Shown piece by piece: positions 48,051 through 59,775 of a stretch of 64,000 nucleotides of DNA. The first letter of the stretch is position 1; each line of letters starts with the position of its first letter. Below the pieces are notes generated by a model. That model searched no databases. It saw only the letters and a program-made list of their open reading frames with translations, and had not been told where the DNA came from. The DNA is from Macrotrachela quadricornifera. Its lineage: Eukaryota; Rotifera; Eurotatoria; Philodinida; Philodinidae. Made by a program: the position numbers and the translations under genes. The DNA is taken from the NCBI GenBank assembly GCA_022393335.1, contig JAJEKB010021303.1, positions 1,160,693 through 1,224,692 of the forward strand, written 5' to 3'.

Positions 48051-51000
48051 TTAAGAACAAGAGTTGAAAAGAATTGTAATAGTTTTCTGGGTGTTGGCCA
48101 TTACTAGATCCAATTTGGTGTCATTGTTCAAATCACCCACTGTCACAGCGGTTGAACCTAACTTAATTATATACCTTATTTGATTTTCAAAGGTTCCATC
48201 TCCTTTGCCAAGCAACACACTGACACTGTTATCGTAGGCGTTATTTATTGCTAGATCCATTCTCTCATCATTATTGAGATCAGCTGATACGATAAATCTT
48301 GGAAAGTAATCAGTCTTGTATTGTATTTGCTCTTGAAACGTTCCATCACCATTACCAAGAAGTACACTAATCGTACTACCAATACCACTTGTTACTGCTA
48401 GGTCTAGTTTAGTATCATTATTGAAATCAGCTGTAGTTAGAGAAAATGCATTCGATCCAATCATATATGTCGTTTGGTTCTGAAATGTTCCGTCGCCATT
48501 ACCAAGCAGAATATTAACATTGCCATCATTGTTGTTAGTCACTGCTAAATCTAGTTTATGATCATTGTTGAAATCACCTGTGATCGCTGAGGATGGGCCA
48601 GATCCAACATCGTACGTGATTTGGTTCTGAAACGTTCCATTTCCATTACCAAGCAGGATACTGAATTGGTTGTCATCAGTATTGACCACGACTAAATCCA
48701 GTTTGTGATCATTGTTGAAATCACCTGTGATTACCGAGGATGGCTTAGATCCGACTTTGTATTTCGTTTGATTTTGAAACGTTCCATTTCCATTGCCAAG
48801 CAGCAGACTGAGACTATTATCATGAGCATTAGTCACTGCTAAATCCAATATAGTATCACTGTTAAAATTACCTACCACCATAGAAGATGGAGTTGAGCCG
48901 ACTGTATACGGCGTTTGTCTTAGAAAAGTGCCATCTCCATTGCCGAGCAACACAGTGACACTATTAGCTCCCGAGGTGGTTGCTATTAGATCTAGATTGT
49001 TATCATTATTAAGATCAGCTGATAAGACATAGATTGGCACAGAATTAATTAGAAATGTGATTTGATTTTGGAATGTGCCATCACCGTTACCAAATAACAT
49101 ACTGACGGTGTCACTAAACATATTGACTGTTACTAGATCGAGTATAGCATCATTATTGAAATCACCGACTGTGATCGATTTCGTCATTTTTCCAATGGCA
49201 TAGGTAGTTTGATTTTGAAATGTACCATCTCCATTACCCAACAGTACACTGACGGTATTATCAAAAGAATTAGCCACTACTAGATCCAGTTTAGTATCAT
49301 TATTGAAATCACCTACGCTCAGAGAAGATGAAGCCATTCCAACTGTGTATACCATTTGACTCTGAAACGTTCCATCTCCATTGCCAAGCAATATACTAAC
49401 GCCACTGTGAAGCCCACCACTATTAAAAGTAAGTAAAGTTAACAGCAAATTCAAGTCAAAAAAAGATACTAGTTATTTCAACTGGAGTATCGATTATACT
49501 ATGGAATGCATACTTTTCAAAAAATTTCTATCGTAGGAAACGGCTACAAAATCCAAAAAACTGCTTTGAAAACAATGTTTTTAATAAAAAAAACAAATAT
49601 CTCGTACGTCAGAAACAATGTGATACTTACAATATTCGAATGCCAGTTGTTTATACTACTGACACTGAAAAGCTAAGTTTTCTAATCTATTTCCAGACTT
49701 CAAATGGTCATCTCACTTTTTCTGCCTCAATTTCCAATGGAGAGCTTTCCATCTGACTTGCATAACCCTCTATTTTTTGCATACTCTCATCAACCGACAA
49801 ACCTTTATGTCGCTTCCCGATTCCCATCAATTGTGCGATGCTACTTTTCATTTTTCATCCGGGTGGTGACATTGAATAGATTTTATTTTTATTTTTTTAG
49901 ATATGGCACAGTTTGAGAAATGACTGCATGGCAAAAGTACTAATTTCGTTTTTTACTAAAACCAGTGTTTCAAAAGTAGTTTTCTGGATTTTGTAGCTGT
50001 TTCCTACGATAGAAATCACCTGAAACAATCAGCGTCGTTTTTGGCACAAGTCTGTAAGCGAATTAATCTTCAAAAGCTTGAATCTACTAGTAACTTTACC
50101 TAAACCCACTGTTAACCACTGCTAGATCTGGTTTAGCATCGTTGTTGAAATCACCTGCTATAATAGAGGCTGGAAGTTGACCAGTCAAAAATACTATTTG
50201 ATTCTGGAACGTTCCATCTCCCTTACCAAGCAAGATACTAACACTATTGTTACGAGAATTGGTTACTGCTAGATCTAATCTTGTATCTTGGTTGAAATCA
50301 CCTACCACTATAGAGGATGGGCTAGACCCGACTGTATATGTCATTTGGTCCTGAAAAGTTTCATCTCCATTACTAAGTAGCACTCCAACGTTGTTGTCAT
50401 CCGAATTTGCTACTACTAAGTCCAATTTGGCATCATTATTAAGGTCACCTGCTGTAACAAAGCGAGGATTAGAGCCAACTGTAAATGTAACTTGATTCTG
50501 AAAAGTTCCATCTCCGTTACCAAGTAACACTCCAATGTTCTTATTATCGGAATTTGTGACTGCTAGATCCAGTTTGGCATCATTGTTAAAGTCACCTGCT
50601 GTAACAGATAGTGGATAGTAACCAGTGTAAAACCTATTGGAGGGCCCGTATGGTGTATGGCAGACAGCATCTAAAAATAGAATGAAGTTAAGCAATGCTT
50701 GTTATAAATAATGCGAAGCTTTTCTATACTACTGTAGGATGTGACTACTTTCATTTTCTCTTTGTCTTTTCTTTTAGAGACATATTTCTGAAGAAGTTTT
50801 ATAAAATCTCTATTTGTCTATCCCAGTGAGCATTAGAAAAATAATTGCAAAAAATTAACAAAGCATAAGATTCAGAAACTCTTAAAACACTTTCTGTGGT
50901 AAATCTCATGGACTATCGATCAGTAAGAAATGCCTTTTATTTCATTGTGTTCGCTCTAAAATACACGGCTTATAAAATCGACAATTTCAAAGGAAAGATT

Positions 51001-51773
51001 TTTTATAAAAAAAAGTCTTTTTCTATCTTTGAACAAGACATATTCCGGTGACGTGCGGTGTGATATACATTGAAGAAGGTGCCTACTAGTGGATCATTTA
51101 GATATCAGAAGTTTGAGAAAAGTTTAGTAGGGAAGATAGTCTCGACTTATCAACATCTGCTAATCAATACAAAAAGTTTCATTTCAGCTACACAGAATGA
51201 TAGAACCTGAGAGAATCCTTTCAAATTGCTTTCCGTACTCCTCCTCAGGAAAGTGCCGAAAAACGAAAGACAATATTCTATTTCTGTAATCGTTTCATCT
51301 TTAACTCTTTGGAAACTACTATTGAGGATAAAGGATTGAAACTATTCAAAGACTGTATATTGTAAAAGTTTGAAATAATGCAGACATGATACATATGCAA
51401 AACTAAACGAATGTTAATAAAACATGATTATACATTGTTTTAACGATGAACAACACAGGTATGGAATAAATAAAAATAATTGATATATAGTCGGTTCGAA
51501 TTAAGCTGATTTGATAAAGACTTATCGATAATCATCAATATTTCTTCTAAAGTGCAAAAAAAAAACGAAAGGATTGTGCTTGTTGAGGTTATTTATTTGC
51601 TGATGCGCTGATTGAAATCTCGATAAGAGGTAATAAACTATATTATTTTGTCTAAGGCAAAAAATGTAAGAAGTGGCATCAACCAATTTTAAGATTAATC
51701 ACCTACCTGCTATACTTTCGATAAATCTGTCCACAAACAATACAGCCACTACTAGCAACGAGAGAGAAGTCAT
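48051..51773 (-). CDS. Secreted VCBS/FG-GAP repeat protein
   Basis: Three exons on the minus strand: 51773-51707, 50670-50100 and 49419-48051. The introns are 1,036 bp (phase 1) and 680 bp (phase 2), giving 668 residues. Exon 1 encodes a secretion signal (MTSLSLLVVAVLFVDRF...). The rest is twelve full and one partial repeat of about 49 residues, each with a calcium-loop motif of type DFNNDTKLDLAV and ending VSVLLGNGDGTFQNQ. This is the VCBS/FG-GAP_3 type that builds a beta-propeller and is mainly found in bacterial surface and secreted proteins. The second intron falls inside repeat four, after VVNSGF, and the joined reading continues the repeat pattern. In repeat two the usual GDGTF is GDETF. 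It ends with a Cys-containing tail and has no membrane anchor. Likely role: extracellular, Ca-dependent binding. The substrate is unknown. Confidence 0.92.
49524..50016. mobile_element. Inverted-repeat element in the second intron of the FG-GAP gene
   Basis: ATTTCTATCGTAGGAAACGG at the left matches the reverse complement of CTGTTTCCTACGATAGAAAT at the right. The arms match for about 90 bp (also CTACAAAATCCA and TTTGAAAACA). It fills most of the 680-bp intron. No ORF of its own; the ORF at 49704-49916 lies between the arms and looks accidental. Target duplication not determined. Confidence 0.65.
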
Positions 51774-51840
51774 AATACTTTGACCGAATCAATCTAATGC
51801 AAATGCGTGATTGAAATTAATTGACGATGTGTTTGTCTCT

Positions 51841-51850
51841 ATTCATATAC
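51841..51850 (-). promoter_or_regulatory. Possible TATA box of the FG-GAP gene
   Basis: On the minus strand GTATATGAATAG lies about 70 bp upstream of the ATG at 51773, a plausible TATA position given a short leader. The AT-rich context makes chance occurrence likely. Confidence 0.3.
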
Positions 51851-52443
51851 TGCATCTAATCTTCTATTTTGACTATATCATGATCTAATCCCTAGCGATA
51901 TCAGATTCACTTATATACCATTACTTCATACAAAACGTATATAACAACGCAAATTATATTCAAATATTATTTTACTTTATTCGTTTTTAATTGCTTTTTT
52001 TCTCGTTAAAAGATATTAGATTGTTTTTCGATTCAACTCATATTATATCGTGTGTTTCTATACAAGAATTGTTAAACCGGTTCGAAATGTTTCATTTTAT
52101 TTGTAAATTTTAATGAATAAAAAGAAATGTAGCATATTCTTTCTAAAGCATCATTATGTCGAATTTCTCACGAAGTAACTACTTTTCATATAATTATATT
52201 TTCATATACAACACTCCCGATTTTGTCCAGAAGAATGGTATTTGTTTTAAATGATTCAACCTTCACCTTCAACACAATATTTTGAGATTTTCTTGGTCAT
52301 ACTTTTGGCTATGAAAAATCTGATTACTCTATTGAATATAGGTCTTCGAGTTGTACAACATACACTGATGCGCTACTTTGACGCACGTTAATCTGCGAAT
52401 GCTCGCTGGAAAAACTCGAATCTGCCGCTAACCTCACTAACGT

Positions 52444-52984
52444 ATTCCAAACACCATCATCAGATGACATCTTTTACAGAAACGAATATATTAATTTATA
52501 AGCTAAAGCGATAAGTCAATATAAATTAATATAATAAGTAATGTATGAGCACAATGAAAAAACTTTTTAATTCATTGATATCAATTAAGACAACCAGATA
52601 AGTTAAACTAGAATGGAATAGCTGTTTAATTGCTGTAAACTATGTATTAAATTGAGAGATAAAATGGCAAGTGTAAAATTAACTAAAAATAATAAAGATG
52701 GCGATTAATTTATCTTGAAACGAAACCGTGATATTTATTCTCCGTTAGTTTTACATTTGCCATTCTATCTCTCAATTTAATACATATTTTACAGCATTTA
52801 AACAGCTATTCCATTCTAGTTTAATTCATCTACTTGTCTTAACTGATATCAATGAATTAAAAAAAATTTTTCCATGTGTTCATACATTACTCACTGTATT
52901 AATTTGTATTGGCTTATCGCTTTAGTTTATAAATTAGTACATTCGTTTATCTAAAAGGTGTCGTCTGATCATAGTGTTTGGGAT
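52444..52984. mobile_element. Foldback element of about 541 bp
   Basis: Arms of about 250 bp (52444-52695 and 52740-52984) are reverse complements. Matching blocks are CCAAACAC.AT.ATCAGA, AAGCGATAAG, TTCATTGATATCA, TAGAATGGAATAGCTGTTTAA and TTAAATTGAGAGATA. A further pair (GAAACGAAACC near 52719, GGTTTCGTTTC near 53003) extends outside the right end, suggesting either a larger element or an older insertion. No ORF. Confidence 0.75.
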
Positions 52985-53503
52985 AAACACCGAAATATCA
53001 TGGTTTCGTTTCAAAATAAATTACTCGAAATATTTTAGCTGATTTCGATCTTGTCTATGAATGAATCATTAGCGTTCGAGAATCTTAGTGAGTTTTGTGA
53101 CTTATTCCATCCAAGACATTTGTTAAACGTATATTATCGATGTGCATTCATATGAAGGTGTTTATTTGAAAACTGCTTCGTATCAATCATGTAGTCTGTA
53201 GCACATTTGTTCTTAGCGATCTTTTAGACAAATTCGTCAGAAGCGCGGTTTTCTCAATGAATTATAGCTTTTACTATTTCAGAATATTCGTTATTTTCTA
53301 GAAAGTAAAATGGTTTTGTTTTTCATTGAGATTATTAAAAAGTATATTTCAGATTATATTTCTTTGTTTTGCAAATATGGAGATAGATATAAATAGTGCT
53401 GGGCTCTTTTTGATACGCTGAAAATGGTCCCATGACATCTATTTATCTTCGCATACGCATAAGTACTACTTATAGATTAGCAACACAGTTTTTACCATTA
53501 CAA
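52985..53503. other. Intergenic sequence
   Basis: AT-rich, no gene seen apart from the GAAACGAAACC partner block noted with the foldback element. Confidence 0.4.
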
Positions 53504-54620
53504 TATTGCAGCGTTCAGTAAATGTTGTTTGTCGTGACACATTGCCTATTTTATTTCGCTTAGATGCTTATCTCACTAATTCTTACCAATCTTTTCCATC
53601 GACTGGAATGCAAATCTTGAGTGAGGTGTTTGTTTTGAGAGTAACAATAGATCAAGAATTCTATTTTCGCTTGCAAAATATTTCCTTATATGACGATATA
53701 ACAAAAAGAATAATTAATAAGCAGTTTGTCATAAAAATATGTAAAATAATATTTTCTAATAATTTTTTATTCGTTCTATTTCTAATAGGTAAAAACTTGA
53801 TTCAACTTAAACAACTCAGTTTTTTATATGATCAATAGAAAAGATGGAAAAATCTCTTTTGATATTTTTACTTAAGATCAAAATTGAGATTATCAGTGGA
53901 TGATTCTCATTCCAATCTACTTCATGGGTTGGTAATTGCTAGATAGAGTTTAAGAAAGTTGGTGATCTTATCTTATCATTGATAATTTTATGCGCTTATG
54001 TGCGTCAAAGACGTGTGTGTTGATAAGATATTTATTATAGCTGTTGTGAGCAGAAGAACAGAGTCAGTCGTGTTCTTTTACGTCTTTGTAAATTAAGGTA
54101 TGCATTGCTCAAAAAGTCGAACGTTATTCAAAAAATAATTAATGAAATAACATCATAAGTTATATACTTTAATGTTTGTAATTACTTTCATAATCAGGAT
54201 AGTTTTACACTTTCCCCTCTCGTTAAAAGAGATCCAAGAACGACTTTTTATGTTAAAAAATTGTTTTTCTTTGGAAAAAGTCAATTTTGTATATATTTGT
54301 ATGTCTGATAGAGATGAGTTCTAGATGAATTTTTTCATTCATGTGTATCTAAATGTTACATCGATTAATTTATTTTTCAGGAAACAATCTACATCGACCA
54401 TGTGGAGATACGCAACGATCCTTCTAACAATTATTCATTGCATGTAAGCTTCAGCCTAAAAATCATTGCAGCAGAACTGCCAATTTCCATACATTTTCAT
54501 CAACAGGATTACTCAAGAATTAATCTAGAACCTGAACATATCTGTCAGGAATCATACATGTCTAAAACTGTAAAGAGGCCAAAACTTTTCGGACGAACTT
54601 ATTTAAAAGTCTTCTGTTCT
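53504..54620 (+). CDS. Two exon-like ORFs of unknown function
   Basis: An open segment starting behind an acceptor-like ATTGCAG (53503) reads RSVNVVCRDTLPILFRLDAY..., and stays open to 53838. A second segment follows TTTTTCAG (54380) and reads ETIYIDHVEIRNDPSNNYSLH before a GTAAGC donor (54443). Both look more protein-like than random AT-rich frames, and both are bounded by plausible splice signals. I cannot join them or name a family. They may be relics of a gene. Confidence 0.25.
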
Positions 54621-55523
54621 TAAAGCAGCTTATTATGTCTGAAAGAGACTTGCAATGATATCATTTTATTAAGTAGCTATTTTTGATCAAAATGGATTGA
54701 ATTGTGTAGTAGTCAGTATAAGGCAAATTATAATTTACTTTATAGAAAGAACTTAAAAACATATGAAAAATTATCCTTAGTGAATTCATAGAAAAAAAAA
54801 TTGGTTTTAAGTCTGTTTGGTGAAATCTTTAAAAGAATTATTAGTTATCATCGATATCTTTGAAGATACGTTGAGAAAGCTGATTCTGTTTATCTTGTAT
54901 ATGTTGTGAGTTTAAAATTTCTGTATAAAAGCATTATGAGATCTTTTGTAGAAACAGATAAGGTACTTGATTGAATAGTTTCTCTGTAAATATAGTCTCA
55001 AGATACTCTGATATCATCGATTTCACCAAATTGCTTGATTGATTGAATATCTTTCGTAGTCTATTTGTTCGTCTATCATCTAACCAAGTAATAGATATGA
55101 ATTAATTCTGTCATGCATAACAAAAACGTGACACTATAAAGATATATGCATCTTTACCATACTTTACTTGATTTTGATTCTATTCTTCATTAAGCATTGA
55201 AAAATAAAAACAAAAATTATTGTGTTTTCAATAAAATATTAGACAATGTGGCTGATTGGAGTATTAGCTTCAGTATTACCTTCAGCAATGACGTTTACTG
55301 ATTTATCTCATCACTTTAAAACGAAAGAACACAAAATTATATAAAAATCATGAAGGAGAGGCTGAGGAAATAGTATTGACAGAACGAAAATGGAAGAAGA
55401 ATCGAAAGAGAAAGTAAACGAAAGCGAGGCAAATACATGCTTTACCTTGTTACAAGTCAGGGGCAAAGACAGAGGTTTGCCGTCTTATTTATGAAGGATA
55501 AGTGAATAGTGTATACTATAAAA
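54621..55523. other. Intergenic sequence upstream of the serine hydrolase gene
   Basis: No gene called. A 32-codon ORF starting at 55246 encodes a short hydrophobic peptide (MWLIGVLASVLPSAMTF...) that looks like a secretion signal, but no continuing exon was found. Confidence 0.35.
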
Positions 55524-56828
55524 ATGTTTTATTTCCTAAAACGGTTTCCAATGAATATTTCTTTCATATTTCGTAGAATGATTAATAGTGCAATAACTTC
55601 TTCATTCGAATCAAATGATCCAGAGTCTATCATGTTAAAAGATCAGATTATTGATGAATTCATTGAAAAAGAAATTCAAGAAGGTTTTCCTGGTGCTGCT
55701 CTTATTGTAATTCGAAATGGTAAAATACTAAAACAAACCGTCTATGGTTATAAATTAAAATATAATGAAAGTGGAACCGTTATAGACGAACCGCAATTGC
55801 TAACATTAGATACAATGTTTGATCTAGCATCATTAACTAAAATGTATGCAACAAATTATGCACTTATGCAACTAGTTGAGCGAAGAAAATTGAATGTTGA
55901 TGATCCAATTAAAAAATATATTCCACAATATTCTGGATGTAATCCTGAAACTGAATGTCGTGAGACAAGATTAATAAGAGATCTATTGACACACACCGCT
56001 GGATATGCTCCAAGTGTTGAATTTTATGATCCAAAAAGAGTTTCACCCGAGTTATATTCACAAGAAAGGCATAAAACAGAATATATTATTGAAACCAAAT
56101 TAGGATTTCAACGATCACGAGGTGGTGATCAAATACCTGTTTATTCTGATATTGATTATATGCTATTGGGTCTAGTAGTAGAACATATCACTGGAATGCC
56201 CCTTGAACGATATGTAACAACTAATATTTATCAACCATTAGGATTAACACATACATCATTTAAGCCACTGAGTAATATATATCAAAAATCAGATTTTGCT
56301 GCAACTGAGTTAAATGGAAATACACGTAATCATACAATTAACTTTCCTAATGTACGTACAAATGTATTACAAGGTCAAGTTCATGATGAAAAATCATTTT
56401 ATTCTATGAATGGTGTATCAGGACATGCTGGTTTATTTTCAAATTTACATGACATGGCTATTCTAAATCAAATTATGTTAAATAATGGTACATATGGAAA
56501 AATTCAATTTTGGAGTAAAAATGTTGAAGATCTATTTTTAACACCGTATGTACCTGATCCAACATTTGGATTAGGATGGCGTCTAAATTATCATAATTCT
56601 TTATCATGGTTTGGTCTTCATGCATCTGATAAAGCTTATGGTCATACTGGATGGACAGGAACATGTACTGTTATTGATCCAAAATATTCTATGGCCATTA
56701 TTTTATTAACTAATAAACGACATACACCATGTATCAATGGAACATTTGATGGAGAAAAATATGAAACAGGAAAATATGGTAAAATAATGACTTTAGTCTA
56801 TGAATCAATGTTTTTGCACAAGGATTGA
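55524..56828 (+). CDS. PBP4B-like serine hydrolase (class C beta-lactamase fold)
   Basis: Single-exon gene, 434 residues from the first ATG in frame (55524). Beta-lactamase/penicillin-binding-protein fold. The nucleophile motif SLTK is at residues 103-106 within FDLASLTKMYATN, the second motif YSD at 207-209 (VYSDIDYMLLG), and the third as HTG at 374-376 (YGHTGWTG). The order, spacing and wording resemble bacterial PBP4B (YfeW-type) peptidoglycan DD-carboxypeptidases and related esterases more than animal LACTB. The N-terminal 35 residues (MFYFLKRFPMNISFIFRRMINSA) are hydrophobic and basic, so they could be a signal anchor or a mitochondrial-type leader. Codon use is AT-rich like its neighbours and there is no intron. 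A bacterial origin followed by adaptation is my inference. The substrate is unknown; the three motifs are intact, so it is probably active. Confidence 0.92.
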   Translation: MFYFLKRFPMNISFIFRRMINSAITSSFESNDPESIMLKDQIIDEFIEKEIQEGFPGAALIVIRNGKILKQTVYGYKLKYNESGTVIDEPQLLTLDTMFDLASLTKMYATNYALMQLVERRKLNVDDPIKKYIPQYSGCNPETECRETRLIRDLLTHTAGYAPSVEFYDPKRVSPELYSQERHKTEYIIETKLGFQRSRGGDQIPVYSDIDYMLLGLVVEHITGMPLERYVTTNIYQPLGLTHTSFKPLSNIYQKSDFAATELNGNTRNHTINFPNVRTNVLQGQVHDEKSFYSMNGVSGHAGLFSNLHDMAILNQIMLNNGTYGKIQFWSKNVEDLFLTPYVPDPTFGLGWRLNYHNSLSWFGLHASDKAYGHTGWTGTCTVIDPKYSMAIILLTNKRHTPCINGTFDGEKYETGKYGKIMTLVYESMFLHKD

Positions 56829-56944
56829 ACAACTACGATTAACTGTTAAATGTAACAAAAGCATTGATTTACTCCTATATTAAATAGAAAACATGCGAAA
56901 AATCATATTGAAATCGATTAATACAGAAAATCTGTAAAAAAAAA

Positions 56945-57344
56945 NNNNNNNNNNNNNNNNNNNNNNNNNNNNNNNNNNNNNNNNNNNNNNNNNNNNNNNN
57001 NNNNNNNNNNNNNNNNNNNNNNNNNNNNNNNNNNNNNNNNNNNNNNNNNNNNNNNNNNNNNNNNNNNNNNNNNNNNNNNNNNNNNNNNNNNNNNNNNNNN
57101 NNNNNNNNNNNNNNNNNNNNNNNNNNNNNNNNNNNNNNNNNNNNNNNNNNNNNNNNNNNNNNNNNNNNNNNNNNNNNNNNNNNNNNNNNNNNNNNNNNNN
57201 NNNNNNNNNNNNNNNNNNNNNNNNNNNNNNNNNNNNNNNNNNNNNNNNNNNNNNNNNNNNNNNNNNNNNNNNNNNNNNNNNNNNNNNNNNNNNNNNNNNN
57301 NNNNNNNNNNNNNNNNNNNNNNNNNNNNNNNNNNNNNNNNNNNN
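56945..57344. other. Assembly gap, 400 N
   Basis: Exactly 400 N bordered by poly-A on both sides (about eight A before, nine after). The length may be a scaffolder estimate. The 3' flank of the hydrolase gene ends just before it. Confidence 0.99.
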
Positions 57345-59039
57345 AAAAAAAAATGAATTTCTAATTTCGATATTTGAATAAATTAAATCAATTACAAGAA
57401 TTTTCGAAGGAAATGTGCGATTTTTATTGTTTAGAGAAAATAACTAATTATAATATATTAAAAAGCATCTAAAGATGAGGATAAATTAATATAATTATCA
57501 AATTCTATATCTTTCGTTGAAAATTAATTATTTTGTTTTCATAGTTCTCTTAATTGAGACAAAGGTTCAAATATTGTCTTCCAAATACTAATTAACTATG
57601 TTTCACTACGATTTATTTTATTTTTTTTTAAATTTAAATAATAAATTATCACTTCATTCAAGTTCTTTAATATACGAAGATTGAAAAATAAAGGGAGACT
57701 GGTCGAATACATGGATGTTTAAAAGATTAAGCAATTCAATACGCAAAAAAGTAAATTATAGTCAGTTGATATCTTAAAGATCTTTCACTCGGATTGCAAA
57801 AGAAAGAATAGAAAGTTAAATTTGTTCTTTTAGTTTTCTATTTATATACTCTTGTATATTGCTATCATATAACATTTATGTTATCGTAAATTGATAAAAA
57901 TTTTCGATGCAAAAATAGCCAATAATTTTGTCTGATGTTCGATGAAGTCTGGCAAAATTTTGAAATTTTATGATATCACACAAAATACTATAAAGTCTTA
58001 TAAAATCTGAATCGTTTGCAATACGTGTAACCCACAACAAATTTACAAAGAGATTAATAGAACTATCTTATTTTAACATAATTGTGAACTTTGATTAATT
58101 AGTAAATCTGTAGAAAGAAATCTCGAACTCATTTCAGCTCGAAAAGACAAAAATTAGCACTTGAATATATTTTTTTAATAAAGTTCTTTAGTGTATAGTG
58201 AATTGTTTCGTTTGTTCGTATGACTCGCAATAATATATCAACCAACAAACTCTTAGTATTGACCCTTCATAATTAATAAGCCGGTTACTTATGTATGGAT
58301 CATGTTATCCTTTTCTCCAACGAAATTTTTTTTCGTTGAACTGAGAATGGAAACTATTTGACATTGTGAGAGAAAAGCTACTTCTTTAAAACCACAAATT
58401 CCATATTTTTTTTTGAATTTTCCCGAAAACCAGATTACGATCAGCTAGAAGAGATATAGGAAGTATAGAAGATGTTGGAATTCTATCTCTATATTTGTGA
58501 TATTTCCTACAGATGGACTTAAACGGATTTCCAAGAAATCCACACATTTAGAGAGAGAGAGAGATTTTCGACACATTGTAGTAAGACTAAGATCTTTTTG
58601 ACGCCGAAATTTCAGATCGAAATCCTAATAGAAGATTTTTATATATTAGAATTTAATATAGATCGAAAAATTTAATAAATTTGAGTTCACTCGAGAAATA
58701 CGTGTTTAGGATAAAATTCATTTTAAACTTTGTCTGATATTAATCTGGTGTATCTCATGAATAACGTTTTTGTTATCATTTAAAAAGCATTTCACTGTTA
58801 ATGAAATTTGGTGGAAGTCATGTCAATGAATAAAATGCTACGTAGTTATTTTAATTCTCACAATAAGATTACTTTAGTCATGTGAAGTGAGCCAAACAAG
58901 AGTGCAAAATTCATGTTTTACCAATCATCAGTAGAATGAAAATTGACTTGTAATTACCTTCTATGCTATATCAACCGCAAAGTATTTATTGCATACTTTG
59001 GGAATTTTTCAATTATTTACCTCAATTTTCTCAAATATT
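57345..59039. other. AT-rich intergenic sequence
   Basis: No gene, RNA or element recognised. A short (GA)n run lies near 58552-58566. Confidence 0.4.
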
Positions 59040-59335
59040 TTCAATAATGGTTTTCGGAAAATTTTAACGAATATCTAAACAAGGTTTTGAAGGATCGTAG
59101 GGCGTATTAGACGACGGTTTTTCAAGGATTTTAAGGATATCTAGAGATAGTTTTTGAAGAATTTGAAACAGTATCTAAGGAAGATCTTTCAAGGAATTGG
59201 AGGGACATCAAAACACGTTTTTTCAAGAAGGTTTTAGGAATATCCACAATTGATTCTCGGAGAATCTTTAAGATTATTCAAAGATGATTTTGAAGCACTT
59301 CAAATATAATCTAAAGAGGGTTTTTTGAAGTCTCT
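59040..59335. repeat. Degenerate minisatellite, about 42-bp unit
   Basis: Units of the type TTTTTCAAGGATTTTAAGGATATCTAGAGATAG recur six or seven times with much divergence: ATATCTAAACAAGG, ATATCTAGAGATAG, GTATCTAAGGAAGA, ATATCCACAATTGA, TTATTCAAAGATGA, TAATCTAAAGAGGG. The unit resembles that at 17020-17525. Confidence 0.55.
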
Positions 59336-59384
59336 TAACGCTTTCGTGGCGACGTGGCCCACAGGTGGACTGCACTACATTTTA

Positions 59385-59775
59385 AAGCCAATGGGTCACC
59401 CAGAATAAATGGCCAAACTTTGGATCGTATATTTTAATATCTAAATACGTGTTATTAAAAACACAGCATATGTCATATAATGCAGCGTGAAAAGCCCTAC
59501 AATCTGTATAAGATCGCTTATTTTAATTGCGTACTTCTTGTTCTCAAAAAAGTAAGATTCTATCTAACTGTCTTGAAAAATAATCATATTTTTCTATACA
59601 AAGAGAAATTTCATTTTTTTACCTGAAATATAAAATAAGTCTTTCTATAAAAATTGTAGAGCTGTTCATGCTGCACCTTATGGCATATTTTTTGTTTTTT
59701 AATACAGCGCATTAAATGATTAAAAATTGAAATGTAAACTATATTCATTCAATCTACCTTAACCGATAGTTAAGT
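59385..59775. mobile_element. Decayed MITE related to the one at 16075-16450
   Basis: Internal inverted blocks (CATATGTCATATAATGCAGC..GAAAAGCCCTACAATCT and AAAATTGTAGAGCTGTTCATGCTGCACC) match those inside the 16075-16450 element. The ends (TGGGTCACCCAGAATAAATGG and, reversed, ACTATCGGTTAAGGTAGATTG) only loosely resemble its TIR, so boundaries are approximate. Confidence 0.5.
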
